A model generated the notes under the pieces. That model was not told the origin of the DNA. It saw nothing but the letters and a program-made list of their open reading frames with translations, and searched no databases. From assembly GCA_030248065.1 (NCBI GenBank), contig JASAMV010005392.1, positions 1 through 64,000 on the forward strand: a stretch of 64,000 nucleotides of DNA. The letters run 5' to 3'. The position numbers and the translations under genes were made by a program. Below, piece by piece: positions 23,768-35,200 of this stretch. This stretch comes from Rhynchonema sp. JSB1_4 (Eukaryota; Nematoda; Chromadorea; Monhysterida; Xyalidae). Position 1 is the first letter of the stretch. The number at the start of each line of letters is the position of its first letter.

Positions 23768-26700
23768 ATGATCAGAGCCACGTCATTGATAACGACAGTC
23801 AGCTGCTTGTGCGTGCTCGCTGTCTACACGCGTGCCTGCGCTGTGCTCAACACAGGAGCAGCGTGTACGTTTTGCGTCTTCAACACCACCAGCGCAAAAT
23901 AAATTTTGAAAATCACAATAAAACTGGGAACAACACCTTTTCCTAATTTAGGTACGACGTTCTTACTGGACAACGCTACGATCACATACACAACCAGCGA
24001 GAATCATTTGATCGTATACGAACAGGCGGGTGGGTTGCTGAAACCAAGTGTTTGACCAATAGTAATTGCTGATTATGAACCGGGTGCCCGAAAGAAGCCG
24101 AATACAGTATCTACAGTACCTATGTACCTAATATGTTTGGGACACCCATGTATAGTGATGAAAAGAAGTGTGCCATTGACTGCAGGCCAAACGGTGCCGA
24201 GCGGGTACCAGGCGGCAGTGACATGCAAACCGCCTTATCACCCGCCCGATGACGTGACGCAAAAGACAATATGTCACAATGGAGAGTGGATACCACAGAT
24301 TGTGCTCAACAACTTCTGCGCTCTCGGTCGGTGGCAATTCTTTTTGTGAAAACATACGGTCCCCACCTCGGTATGCGTAAATTCCCTTTTGACTCACCCA
24401 AAACATTTGTGCGTTGAAAACGTTGCTGTTTGCGTAAGCGCCAGAGGTGTCAATCGGGCCGGGTTTGGCCGGCCTGCAACCCCCGACAGGTCGGCCCGGC
24501 CCGGTCCGATTGACACCTCTGGTAAACGCACAACAAATTGAGGTCAGCCAGCTGGAAGTTGTCATCAACATAGTCTCTCTCGACCCATTCTTTTTCACTT
24601 GTTTTCGAAGCATGGAACCGGAACATTATTGGAGCTGGCCAAGCCAGCATGAAAATGTCTCGTGCGTGAACTCGTCGTTGGAATCTACATTCTTTTCTTC
24701 AATAATATGCTGCTTGAGCTAGACAATCAACATGAAGAGACTGAAATTCGAGTGATCCTGAAGATTCGTAGCCCAACTTCTGCTCAGTTGTGCATAATTG
24801 TTTGGCGGACATCGATATCGAAAGTGGGCTATTCGCAGTCAGATCTTAGTGTCTCGAGAATTGGGCTGAGATTAGACGATCGTCCACCATATAAACTGCC
24901 GATTCGCGTGGCACACAGGTTGCAACCAAACAATCGGAGGTAACGCGTCAAAGTCGTACGACCAGGCAAACAGTAATGGGGTGACTCCCCAGGGATTTAC
25001 AGCTTCGGTGGGTGTTTTCCGCTTCAGTTGATTTGTGTTTCGCTCCAATAGTTGGTCTGGTTCCGATTGTTAGGTGGTACATACCTGTAGTTATTGGCTT
25101 TGTTCCGTTCCGATAGCTACTGTAGGTTTACGGAAACATGGTTCTGATGGCCACATTTAGTTCCAAGGGTGGGTTTTGTTTACGATATGTATGTATACAT
25201 TTATAATGGTTATGTTTAGACTTGACAGTCATGTTTACTGTATTAGCTCCGATATTTATGTTTTGCTCCGATAATAATACTCAGTTTCAATGGTTTAGTT
25301 TAGTTCTGATGGTGACGTTTAGTTCCAAAGGCTAATGTTCACTTCCGACGATGATGTTTCACGCACACAGGTGGACTGCGAGCACATGGGCCGATTGAAT
25401 ATCCTGTGGTCGAATCAGTCGGACTATAACGATTACTCAGCCAGACAACAGGTGTCGACATGTCTCACCAATGGAACATGGTCCCCGCAGGACTGGGTCT
25501 GTGTCAAACGTTGGTCACGCGCGTGCACTGTCGTGTCGTCAGCCTTGCATGTCCCAGACTGGGCACACTGTTGCTCATCATCCACACGAGTGCGTGGGAC
25601 ATGCAATGGTGCTCACGACACGAGTCTGACGAATTTGTGTGGTTGTATGTATTTCTATTAGTACGTGTGAGCATCCATGTTCTACTTGTACGTGTATTTT
25701 GGATCACTCCCACTTGCACCATCTGGCGCACTTGCGCACTGACTGATGCACACCTGATTCACCGCCCGTTTGCGAAACCCGGTCGAATCCGGCAAGCAGC
25801 AAATACAACTGCATTGGTGTGCTGTAGTCGCACTAAAAGCTCACACTTGTTGTTTGCATTTGCTTTACGATCAAACAGGGTGCCCCAAAAGAACCTGCCC
25901 ATTTTCTCTTTTTGTTATCTGTGGGACGAATGGTGCAGTGTTTGCACCTGGTATTGAACTGCATGTTACATTGGACGTTTTTGCTTCAGTGAATCCAGTA
26001 AACCAGCCCACATGGTTAACGAGCTCGGGACATAACCGAAGGAAGGGTAGCAGGACATATTGTTACATACCGTTGGAAAGCACTCCGACAGCCTATGTCA
26101 CGCACAAATTTTAAGCTTCTTGGAGATGCGCTATCGCTTGGTAGAGCGACTTTCCGTTCCAGAAAAAAGTGAATTTTTGCACAAATTGGAACGACCGGTG
26201 CAGAACCCCAACTGAGTTGAAGGTCAAGTAACACGTGGATAGGATTACAACAGCTTCTGAATAGCTTACCATCACAACTTCAATCGCTCAAAGTATTGCT
26301 TCACACGGTGAGGGTGCGAAACGTTCCAAAAATCGGCCTTATTTTTCGAGAACACAAGTTTGTCCCTAAATTTTGAGGCCACGCTTAGCGCTGCGGAAAT
26401 AAGAATGCAATGGGGAAATAGAGCATCGTCGAACGTACAAGAAAATAAGGTTCTTAAATTTTTTTAACTCATGGCTAGCTCCGTGACAGGCCTAAAAATC
26501 CATTAAATTGCCGCTAAATTAGATGGTTACATTCATCGCCAGAATTGTGACGCATAAAAGCCACAGATTGTATCGGATTCGAAACAAAAAAATTAGAGAA
26601 ACGTCTGGTTTAACAACCTATCAAGGTCCGAAGACCCCAAGGTCTACAGATCTCTTGGGGCAGCCATACTAACCTGAATACGATATTCAGCTATAAATGC

Positions 26701-29700
26701 TTATTGTTAACAGCTATTGTAAATGTGACAGCACCAAACAATGTATCTCGTGAGTAGCTTTCGAATGATATATAACAAACCCCAATAAATTCTTACGCTT
26801 AAGGTCAGAGGTTAAAAAATTGCTTTTTTGACGATTCTGGAATGAACCGTCATGTGCGATTTCGGAATTTTGACCTTTCTTGTCCATAGTAAGAGATAGT
26901 ATGGGCATGTTATATACCGTTCGATAGCTACGTTGAAGCTACATCGTTTGATGCTATTAAATGTGCAGTAATTTTTAACAGTAACGACTTATAGCCAAAT
27001 ATCTTATTCAGGCTGGCATGGCTGCAGCAGCCGGACCATGGGGGTTGAAGTCTTGAAACTCGTCTAGATTGTTGGACTGTGCGTTTATCTGACTTTCTCG
27101 TTTCCAATGCAATGCAATACGTGGCTTATTTACATCACATTTCCGTCAATGAATGCAACTATGCAGTTTAGTGGCAATTTTTAGGTCTTTTTCGGCCTGT
27201 CACGCCGCTATCTAAGTGTTTCCAAATTTAAAAACCTTATTTTCTGGTACTTTCGAAAATGCTCTATTTTTCTATTGCATTTTCATTTCTTCAACACAAA
27301 GCGCGGCCTCAAAATTTAGAGACAAACTTGTGTTTTCGAAAAATGTGGCCGATTTTTTGAACATTTCGCACCCTCACCGAGTGAAGCGATGCTTTGAGCG
27401 ACTGAAGTTCTCATGATAAGTTATCCAGAAGTTGTTGTAATCCTATCCACGTATTACTTGACTTTCAACTCATTTGGGGTTTCTGCACCGGTCGTTTCAA
27501 CTTGTGAAAAAATTCACTTTTTTTCTGGAGCGAAAAGTCGCTCTACCAAGAAAGAGCTAGCGAATCTCTAAGGAGCTTAACATTTGTGCATTACATATGC
27601 TGTCACAGTGAGAGCCCTTTAACACGCTCTTCCCCAAGGTGATATTTCAACACCGCATCAAAGAGGAAGGAAAGAAGCGCCCCCTTGGGGGTCTGACCTG
27701 ACCCTAGAAACTTTTTTGGCTTGGATTTACACAAAAATTGGCACAGAGGGTAATCAATCGATCATGGAGATTTTAAAAATGAGATCAGTTTTTGCATCCA
27801 TGTCTAGGTTGGAGCACAGTGGCACCATTAGGGTTAAAATTAGTGCGCATGCTCCATCTCAAAATACGGTTGTCTATGTCTTCAAATATGATACAGCCAT
27901 CCGTGGCAAGAAGGTTTCGGGGTTAGGTAGGACCCCCTGTACCCCAACCTGGATCCGGATGCAAAACCATTGCTTTGAAATCTCCATGGTCGATCGACAA
28001 GGCCCCTGCACCAATTTTTGTTCAAATTGGAGACAAAAATGTTTCGGGTGTTAGGTGCTCCCTGTGCTCCAGCCTGGACCCGGATGCAAAAATGAACCTC
28101 ATTTTCGAAATCGCTGTGGTCGATTACCCCCTGTGCCAAGCTCGGTGCAAATCCAAGCCAAAAGAGTTTCGGGGGTCAGACCCCTGGAGGCGCTTCTTCC
28201 CTTCCTCTTTGATGCGGCGTTGAAACATTACCTTGTGGAAGCGCGTGTTTCGCATATACACTGATGTAAAACCGTTCAATGTAACATGCAGCTCAATTAA
28301 TTCACCCCACACGTAACGAAAAGGAAAAGTGGGGAGCTTCTTCTGGGACACCCTGTATCAAATAGCAACCAGCGGCAAGTTCGTGCGCTGTAGTCAGTGG
28401 TCTTTAAAAAAAATTTTTTATCAAAGAAAATTTAAAAAAAATTCGTTCCAAAAGTTAAAAAAAAATTTTTATTATTTCAAGATTCGAAAATTTCTCGATT
28501 TTTTTGCTCTAAAAGTGCTATTTTTTGCATAAAAATTGCTACTGTTGACATCACCTAACCCTACCATGGGTGTATTGGGTGCCATAATCGTTGTTTTGTG
28601 GCATCTAGACATAGTGCGCACACTCACAGGGCCTCTCATATGACTACACACGTACATGTGACTGGGTGGGCATTTATTTAACCATGCCCCAGACCCGAAA
28701 GGAGTGATTCTATTTTGTATTCACTCTAATTTCACACTATGTGCAACTTATTTGCATTGGTCGTGCACCTAGACGTCATAATTTCACCCAAAATTCCCAT
28801 CCCGAATATCAGAAAGCCATACCATCACACCCGCACCACCTGGGGAAGGGTACGGATGTGTACCTGAATATGGTTGGTACTTATCGACCATTGGATAGCA
28901 TGGTTTTCGTATCGCCTGTGCTTTATATGCACTTAGAACACATTATGTAACAAAAATACCCCTATTTTGTACTTGAGCGCTCATTTTTTGTCGTGTTGGG
29001 CAGATTTTGACTGGAATAAAAAAATTTTAATTAAAAAAAATTTTTTTTTAACATGGGGTTCGAACAAAAAAAAATTTTTATTGACCACTGGCTGTAGTTA
29101 CGTAATTTTACATGCCACATACATAAAAATAGGATGAGTATAGGCAAACTACGCCAACACGAGCCCGATTTCGAAGGCGGTGTGCTTGCAAAACGAATAG
29201 AAAGACAAAATCCTCATGCACCATGTTGTATTCCACAAAGCGTAACATTTCCCAAATCAGCAGCCACATGTGAGTGTTTCACTAATCTGCCGCCTACGAA
29301 TCGGGCTCGTGTTGGAGCGGTGCTGCTATACCTGCCACGTTTATTGCAGCCGTACGCATAATGCCCGACGGCAACGTGGGTGCGGGTCCAGTGGAGGTGT
29401 TCTACAACGAACGATGGTCATCAATGTGCGCTTTGGGCGGCGAAACACCATACACGCTCTGCTATGAGCTTGGATTTGGATCGTAAGTATTTTTTAAACT
29501 CAGTTTCGGCAATGGGTTATCAAAAATCCTGCTCGAAACCTTCTCTGATCAAAATAGGAGAGGCGATCGAACATACATAATAACCGAAGAAATGAAAATA
29601 ACTAATTTTTGTCACGTCCCAGAGCGTCTGATAACAAAAAGCTTCTGGGTGACGTCAAACTAATATAATCAAATTCTTGAATTGGCTTGCTATGGATGGA

Positions 29701-30097
29701 CGACCTTTGTGTGCTCCATTGACAAATAAGGATTATCGACGCAGACACATGTAAAAAATGAGTCAGCCTCGGTCTGAACGGGGTCGCACAGTTTACCACC
29801 TTGATTTTTCCATGTGGAACATAAGCCATTGGTTGTCTGGATGCCATTCCGAGAATTTGACTGTACAAGAAGGTATGTCTGAGCTACCATGAGCTGCGTG
29901 TCACACACAGGTACGAAGCGAGTGGCAGTGCGTACAGTGCAGCAATACGTCGTACGTCGGTGGTGGACATCTATTCGATCACCTGTTCTTCATCATTGGA
30001 GTCGACCATCATGGACTGTGCATTCACATTTGTGAGCGGAGATTCGTTGTCCTCGTGCAGTGCCGCCGACGGGCGTGCTTTTGTCCACTGTTACTGA
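23768..30097 (+). CDS. Gene B: secreted CCP-CCP-SRCR protein
   Basis: Seven exons: 23768-23864, 23952-24029, 24186-24326, 24919-25007, 25371-25509, 29350-29482, 29911-30097. They total 864 nt, 287 aa. Exon 1 encodes a signal peptide (MIRATSLITTVSCLCVLAV). CCP1 (33-105) has NATITYTTSE, CHNGEWIP and NNFC. CCP2 (105-181) has GCNQTIGGNAS and CLTNGTWSPQDWVCV. SRCR (182-287) has GPVEVFYNERW, CYELGF, DIYSITCSSS, TIMDC and GRAFVHCY before TGA. Exons 3-6 have the same lengths as those of gene A, and the splice phases match at every junction, so A and B are the closest pair by structure. Intron 5 (3.8 kb) holds two large transposon remnants. Extracellular role inferred from domains. Confidence 0.87.
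24442..24521. mobile_element. 80-bp palindromic hAT-type mini-element (gene B intron 3)
   Basis: Ends CAGAGGTGTCAATCGG and its complement, with a very GC-rich hinge. Flanks GTAAGCGC (24434-24441) and GTAAACGC (24522-24529) match at 7 of 8 bases, an 8-bp duplication. CAGAGGTG-type ends are typical of Charlie-like hAT elements. Confidence 0.75.
25008..25350. repeat. Degenerate GTTCCGATGGT minisatellite filling gene B intron 4
   Basis: Roughly ten imperfect units with the core (A)GTT(C/T)(C/T)(G/A)ATNGT, spaced about 25-40 bp, fill the intron up to its acceptor. Confidence 0.5.
25875..28356. mobile_element. 2.5-kb long-inverted-repeat element with ACAGGGTG(T/C)CCC ends
   Basis: Left end ACAGGGTGCCCCAAAAGAAC and right end (inverted) ACAGGGTGTCCCAGAAGAAG. 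Diverged inverted similarity continues inward through blocks near 25960/28285, 26110-26460 and 27215-27590. ACAGGGTGTCCC ends are common among Tc1/mariner-like elements. No transposase frame survives. It lies in gene B intron 5 and contains a further foldback at about 27610-28260. Confidence 0.65.
27610..28260. mobile_element. Foldback element nested in the 2.5-kb element
   Basis: Left arm blocks CCGCATCAAAGAGGAAGG, AAGAAGCGCCCCC and TTGGCTTGGATTTACAC recur inverted on the right (CTTCCTCTTTGATGCGG and so on). Similarity between the outer element's two arms is interrupted here, which suggests a later insertion. Confidence 0.5.
28395..29090. mobile_element. hAT-like element with perfect 8-bp duplication (gene B intron 5)
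   Basis: Ends CAGTGGTC and GACCACTG are followed inward by runs of A and T. GCTGTAGT lies directly outside both ends (28387-28394 and 29091-29098). The 696-bp interior shows no transposase, so this is a non-autonomous copy. Confidence 0.85.
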
Positions 30098-30313
30098 ATC
30101 ACACCTACAGTACTATATGCACGCACACAGTGTGCGTTTTGATCTCTGATGCGTGAACTTCTATGTCTTTCCGTTTATAACAGTCCAGAGTCGGTACACA
30201 GACAATGTTTCATTGCCTTGAAGACATTAGCAGTCATTATTGTGCATGATAACCAACAGGTCGACAACGTAACGTGGCTCGAAGCATGCGTGTTATTTGA
30301 TGGTTACTGTTGC

Positions 30314-30319
30314 AATAAA
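30314..30319 (+). promoter_or_regulatory. Probable polyadenylation signal of gene B
   Basis: AATAAA about 215 nt downstream of the gene B stop codon. Confidence 0.45.
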
Positions 30320-31832
30320 ACATTTTTGCTACATATGTGCTTTGTTTGGACTGAGCATAAAAAGAAGGACTGTGCCAGCTTTTAAAGTCTTTTGCATTGT
30401 TGTTCATTCTGCAGCCATTCTTCTGCCTAATGTGAAATTCTGTTTGGGTGTTCAAAGTATCTGATAAAAGGTGCCAAGACCTTTTTGATTCTGGTTTTTT
30501 ACCGACGAAGAATTTTACCTTTTCGATCAATCTTCGATCGAAAGTTTCATCACATCCCTTCCCATCCCGACTAACTACAGTAACCCACACCAAACTCGTC
30601 AGCTGATCATACCCACCAACCCACCACATCACTAACTTACCAAGTTCCAATCAAGAAGAGACTAGACAATCAATCCTTGAATAACCATGGATGTTCGCCT
30701 TTTCATCCACCGGACAAAAGAAAAAAGAGCACCATGGCAAGATGTAAGAGTCCAGCTGAACACAACCGTGTTGGCCTCTCGAGCAACCTTGGTCGCCCAG
30801 AACTTTGAACCTTCGAGGCAACTTGGAGTGAAGTGATGGGAGCTCAAGATCGAACATAATACATAGATCGCCCAAAGGACCAAGATCTACTGGGGTCGAC
30901 TCGATCTGGCGCTTAGTGAAATTCAGTGATATTAATTTACTTTCTTTTGCCTAGCCCAGATTTGTTAGTCGTTCGGTGATTACTGTGATCTCAGTGATCC
31001 CGTTTGATGATTAATTCTAATTGAAACGCCCAGAATTTTAAAAAAGACCTTTTTCAAACTACCCGTTTCAAATGAAGCGTGTCAGTTTCTGCTCTAAACA
31101 TTAGAAACTTTGATGTGAAGTTTGGATGTGGCCGAAGCTCAGCCTTTTGCCGGACCGATGCCATTTTGAGCAAGAAGAAAAGCAAAAAAACAAAGGTCGG
31201 CAAACGGCTCAGCTTTGGCTCAGCCAGGCTCACTTTCTTCGTGAAGTTTATTGCTGATCTTGCTCAAACTATAACTGCTGAAGTGAAGTGCCTGTCCATC
31301 GTTTCAAATAAGTGCAGTATTTATTTCTTATGGGAGACGCAATCGAGTTTCGATTACTTTCACATTTTGAATACCATGCTGCGCATATCAGTTTTTCTGT
31401 TTTTTGTGATTAAAATCGATCACGATCCTGTTGTACTCTCCTATACTTTAGCTCGCTCGCGGGAGCTCCTTTTCATCTCATCCAAATGAGCTCCATAACA
31501 TTGTAATCGATTAATCTAAAAAGGCAAAAATTGATACGCGTATGCTATATGGTAATCAGGTTTAATCTCAAAGTAACTAAAACTGCTTCTCCAAGCGTAA
31601 GAAAGAATACTGTAAACAACTATATGACTGTGCTTTGATCATGCATGACAAATTATACGCTGTATGGCTAATAACACATCAATGTCAGTTGATTTAATGG
31701 AATGATTTAGGCATGGAAATATACATACATAAATGACATATGTAATAATAATTGACAATGAGACAATAGTATCCGTAACAGAAGTAAAAAGGATGTGTTT
31801 CTGGTAATATGCAAATTAGTGCAATCAAGGTG

Positions 31833-31933
31833 TACAGTACCGGGTGCAACTCTAGGAAGTTGTGTTCGCACGCGCTTGCACGCGCACGCTATACAGTACA
31901 TACTTTCAGCCTAGAATTGCACCCGGTACTGTA
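31833..31933. mobile_element. Foldback element, CCGGGTGCAATTCTAG family, copy 2
   Basis: Ends TACAGTACCGGGTGCAACTC and GAATTGCACCCGGTACTGTA match the ends of the copy at 13534-13695. The middle is shorter but keeps the GTGCACGC-like, GC-rich core. Confidence 0.75.
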
Positions 31934-32226
31934 GGTAGGGATCTACTACATGTAGGTTCACACAGTTAATATCAGTGCACCAAATCGCCTGGTGTATCAA
32001 AATTGCTGGTCCCTACACAATAACTGTATGTAGGTATGTATGTATGTATTAGACCGATTTATGGTTCAATCTACCGGAGAATACCAAACACAACGCTGTC
32101 CCGAGTGGTTGTTGGCGATGTTGGGGAGTGTTTTGTGATACTCTAGAATCAGAAAGCTCCGGGGACTTGTTTGTATTTGAGTGCCATCCGGTGCACTACA
32201 GTAGATGATAATCTGCGGGATGGCCT

Positions 32227-35200
32227 TTAGTAACAGAAAGCGAAGAAAACGCCGTCATCAGCCGAACACGAGGAACCGTAACTTGTACCGTATGTAGAGA
32301 TTGAGCAGCCCAAAATCTCGGTGTTCTCACTGCTCGAACAGTCGACAGAGTAGATCGAGATGGGACCGAGCCCGATTCCGTTGGCCGTGAAACCCGACTC
32401 AGATTCGTAACAGCTGTAAACATTTGTCCACACATTACTTACATATACCGTATAGGATTAGCGTACAAACCTGCCAAAAATGGTTTTAAAGTAGATCCCA
32501 ACGTTCAAAACATTCAGATTCTGCGCTTGTACCTATGATGTATGTGTATTCCGTATTTTTCAGTCATTTTTGGCACTTACCAGTGTTTTCCGTCCAGAGC
32601 CCCAGAGGCTCCAGGAAGCAGTGCGAATCTCCGTCTTTTGTCAAGAATTCCCACACAGAGTACCAGGGTCTCTATTTGGAAAATTCTCAAAATGCGGGTC
32701 TGTGATTAAGTTCTCAACACATGTTATTCTGAGTCGAGACCATACATGTAGGATTAGCGGAGCGGTTGTGGCGCTCGCTGTGCAACCACCTTTTCGGTGG
32801 CGCTCCAGGCTCCAAGTTTTGGGTGGCGCGCGATGTTTATTCGATTTATCAATAACGATACGATTTAGCCTTGTGGGCTGCCATAGCGACCTGGGTACCC
32901 ACGTTACCCATGTTACCCATGTTACCCACCATGCAAAAGATAGGAGGCAGATTTTCCAAAAAAAGCGGAAATAAGATTTGGAATTACAGGGTGTCAACTA
33001 AATATGTCCACGTGTGTTCGGGATTGGCAAAAAGCACATTTTTTGGCTGCGGCTGCCTCACATATCTGCCTTTTGCCGGCTGTGGGTACCCAGGTCGCAG
33101 CTTTGGAATTTCTGCTTTTCCCATGTATAAGATTTCGCGCGCGCGCGAATTCTCCTATTTTGGGGTACCCTGGGTACCCAATTGAAACTAAATTAGTATT
33201 TTCATGCACATCTTGCTTACACGCGCATTGGCTTGTGCATGCAGCATGCACGCGCATGCATGCGCGTTCTGTGTTGTGTGTTGCCTGTGTTGCGTTGGGT
33301 GGCCCAGTTCTAGGTGCGCCACTACGGTCTCACGGTTGTCGGGGTGTCTTATTGGTGTTGGGGTGCTAATCTAAAATGTGTGTATGTGTCAAATATGTAG
33401 TGGTGTTTTTCTAATTGTGTTTTTCCAATTGACTTGTAATTATTCAAACTATCATGACTGCACTAAGCCTGTCTGTATGTGTCAAATGAATAGTAGTGTT
33501 TTTCTAATTGTGTTTTTCCAATTGACTTTTTCAAACACGTTTCGACGACATGTATGGCTGCATGTTGTTATTATTCAAACTATCATGACTGCACTAAGCC
33601 TGTCTGTATGTGTCAAATGAATAGTGGTGTTTTTCTAATTGTGTTTTTCCAATTGACTTTTTCAAACACGTTTCGACGCCATGTATGGCTGCATGTTGTT
33701 GTTATTCAAACTATCATGACTGCACTAAGCCCGCGGCGTGATACGGCATTACAGTGTTCGGAAATGTTGTTTTTCTGACTATCATTTTCACACTGACGCC
33801 GTAGTCGGCATGCATGTGCATGCAAGCGCATGCGCATTTCGACCTGGGTACCCAGGGTACCCACGCTTTTTTCGCGAACATTTCGACCTGGGTACCCAGG
33901 GTACCCAGGCTTGTGGCGCAGACCCTGTGGCTGGGTAACATGGGTAACATGGGTAACGTGGGTACCCAGGTCGAAATGCCCTGTGGGCACGCATTGCGTT
34001 AGATCTGTGGATGCAGTTTCGGCCCATAATGCCATTGCAGTGCCATGGCGCCATTGCAGTCTGGCATTATGGGCCGAAACTGCATCCACAGATCTAACAC
34101 AATGCGTGCCCACAAGGCTAAATCGTATCGTTATTGATCTATCATCTTTTGTGAAAAGCACGTCCACAAGACAGCACCCAGTCCACTTCATTCGATTTGT
34201 TTTTGTGGCGCTGCAAGTTTTTTTGTGATGCGTCAAGTTTGATTGGGCCGTTTTAGTGGCGCCCGAAGTTTTTTGTGGGGCTTCAAATTTTTTTGTGGAG
34301 CGGCATGTTTTCGGTGGCGCGCCAAGTTTTTTGCTGGAGCGCAAAGTTTTCCTCACCAGCGCGAGTTCACAGTAAAACGTCAAGTCAGACCGCTCCGCTC
34401 TTAACTACTGACCTCTCCGCTAATCCTACAGGTATGGACGAGACACATGGGTGGATCTGGCTTAAAAAATTTTTTAAGAAAAATTTTAGGATGCTTCAGC
34501 TGATAAAACTGCCAATTTGTTTATAAAAACTGCCAGTAGTGGCAAATTTGGTTCCGACGACTAAAATGTGAATAAAACCTAAACTGCATTTCGAAGACGG
34601 CATGGATCATTGCGGTATGACGAAATATCCCAAACTGTAACTTGCTCTCTGATGTAAATGGCGATGGTAAATCCCAATATCCCAAATCATCACGACGCTA
34701 TATATCCCAAGCTCTAAAACAAAACAGGCGGAATGTCCCAAAAAACAGGTGCAATATCCCAAAACATACCAACGTATCGTAAAAACCGGTGGAATATCCC
34801 ATAGTCGATGCTGTATTGTTACACTTTCCGTCATTATGCGGGTGCGCTTTGAGGGCACGGGGTGCATATGACGCACGCGCTCGCACGCACGTGCGGGTTG
34901 CGGTTTCGACCCAATGTCTAATACCGCGGGTCTCGTCAGTTGGACGGACAGCCAGGGCTGGCAACCTAAGCCTAAGCCTAACCTTAAAATGAAGGCTAAG
35001 TAAAGGTCTGACACGGCCCACCACAATCGGCACGGATAATTTTTGACACACAACACAGCATTGATTATCGATCTGTTGGAAACACTAGCCAGCTAAATCC
35101 AGGCATTGTATTGCGGCCCAGTGTGTCAACCAACAACTGGCCGTTTTGGAATCCGCTGGTTTTTTTGGGATATTGCGTCCGGCTGCTGGGTTTGGGTTTG

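Larger units (their letters stand above)
30098..32226. other. Tail-to-tail spacer between genes B and C
   Basis: It should hold both 3' UTRs. One foldback copy is at 31833. An open frame at 31079-31489 has no family or splice support. Otherwise nothing recognisable. Confidence 0.4.
32740..34437. mobile_element. 1.7-kb foldback composite in gene C last intron
   Basis: CCATACATGTAGGATTAGCG at the left and the inverted CCATACCTGTAGGATTAGCG at the right mark the ends. Inside, inverted blocks near 32840 and 34120 (AACGATACGATTTAGCC) and near 32890 and 33945 (GGGTACC with GGGTAACATGGGTAAC) confirm a large foldback. Other contents are GGTACCCAGGGTACCC repeats, a 131-bp tandem repeat and a 131-bp palindrome. 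A 225-codon minus frame is a repeat artefact. Confidence 0.6.

Noticed and set aside
33706..34383. 225-codon minus-strand frame rich in Lys/Thr/Ser
   Set aside because: It spans a palindrome, GGTACCC repeats and degenerate CAAAAAACTT repeats; the frame is open by chance.
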